From: CAZJAT01 sp964544145
GTDB lineage: Bacteria > Hydrothermota > 32-111
DNA length: 64,000 nucleotides
Assembly: GCA_964544145.1 (NCBI GenBank)
Contig: CAZJAT010000006.1
Coordinates: 19,004-83,003 of the forward strand
Reading direction: 5' to 3'
Position numbers and translations under genes: made by a program. The notes beneath the pieces were generated by a model. That model was not told the origin of the DNA, ran no database searches, and saw only the letters and a program-made list of their open reading frames with translations. This document shows positions 63,761 through 64,000 of this stretch, piece by piece; the stretch's first letter is position 1; every line of letters begins with the position of its first letter.

Positions 63761-63788
63761 ATTATAATTGAAATTACTATTTTATCAA
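63761..63788 (-). promoter_or_regulatory. Promoter of the hslU operon
   Basis: Minus strand TTGATA-N16-TATAAT. The predicted leader of about 30 nt contains GGAG before the hslU ATG, so this start is of the normal leadered kind. Confidence 0.62.
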
Positions 63789-63824
63789 TACAAAAATAAT
63801 TATGTGCTTATAATCTGTCAAAAC

Positions 63825-64000
63825 CCCCATCCATGGGGAATGACTGATGTTGCATGTGCATGTGATTTGGTTTGATTGTTTATTTATTTATTTCTTTATT
63901 ACCAGCATACCAGCCACCAGCTTACCAGTAACTATTTTACCAGCCACCAGCCACTATCTTCCCCCAGGTCTTGACATTATCCAGCATACCGAATCAATGG
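63825..64000. repeat. Non-coding stretch with short C-rich repeats
   Basis: No gene is visible from 63727 to the end. A small palindrome CCCCAT-CC-ATGGGG lies at 63825-63838. ACCAGCCACCAGC occurs at 63909-63921 and again at 63939-63951, and CCAGCATACC occurs at 63902-63911 and 63981-63990. The C-rich composition differs from the AT-rich surroundings. What it does is unknown. Confidence 0.6.

Noticed and set aside
63880..64000. CRISPR array suggested by repeated ACCAGCC words
   Set aside because: Repeats are too short and irregular, spacing differs, and no cas genes are present.

Overview
The window is a gene-dense, AT-rich stretch of a bacterial chromosome, mostly read from the minus strand, from an uncultured or little-studied organism. 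A run of 100 N inside a pilus ATPase gene marks a scaffold join, so this is probably a draft or metagenome assembly. Core genes (pyrG, rpsA, ispH, cmk, aspS, hisS, def, tig, clpP, clpX, lon, hslU) establish Bacteria. Type IV pili, lipoproteins and a Wzm/Wzt-type exporter suggest a diderm-like envelope. I cannot name the phylum from sequence alone; a low-GC candidate phylum is a fair guess.

Layout. (1) 1-31255 is a combined type IV pilus and exopolysaccharide locus. In transcription order (minus strand) it runs: two PilB/GspE ATPases, PilT, PilC, PilS-like kinase, PilR-like sigma-54 activator; then polysaccharide genes (Wzy/ligase-like protein, Wzm, Wzt, glycosyltransferase, heparinase-like lyase, radical SAM protein, AsnB-like amidotransferase). 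Two plus-strand glycosyltransferases sit at 10507-12872. The minus strand then continues with an odd isochorismatase-like lipoprotein, an MBOAT/SGNH acetylation pair, a glycosyltransferase, a FAD protein, a WecA-like priming transferase and another glycosyltransferase. It ends with two prepilins and an ABC ATPase/permease pair. Apart from the polysaccharide block, the order pilB-T-C-S-R-A-ABC resembles the Myxococcus pil cluster. (2) 31286-36752 is a housekeeping run, cmk-plsC-ispH-rpsA-pyrG. (3) 36862-43721 is signalling: a membrane diguanylate cyclase (plus strand), facing a response regulator with a degenerate HD-GYP domain and a 1330-residue PAS/GAF histidine kinase. (4) 43734-51259 is potassium uptake (KtrA/KtrB-like) and proteostasis (lon, clpX, clpP, tig), headed by tRNA-Leu(TAG). 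(5) 51428-52675 is a solitary solute-binding lipoprotein. (6) 52699-63726 is a long minus-strand operon: hslU, an EIIA-like protein lacking its histidine, VanZ, hisS, aspS, def, OsmC, an LpoA-like receptor, a small membrane protein, a TPR membrane protein and a DUF4388 protein. (7) 63727-64000 has no gene, only the hslU promoter and short C-rich repeats.

How it works together. The likely picture is a surface-colonisation locus. Pilus motors and pilins are encoded with the machinery for an exported, probably O-acetylated and possibly amidated polysaccharide. PilS/PilR-like regulators would act on sigma-54-type promoters, which I can see in front of both prepilin genes, and cyclic-di-GMP proteins lie a few kb upstream. 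Several genes have a -10 box only 6-10 nt before the start codon and no Shine-Dalgarno sequence. This implies leaderless or nearly leaderless mRNAs for several genes that head transcription units, while other genes carry ordinary Shine-Dalgarno sites.
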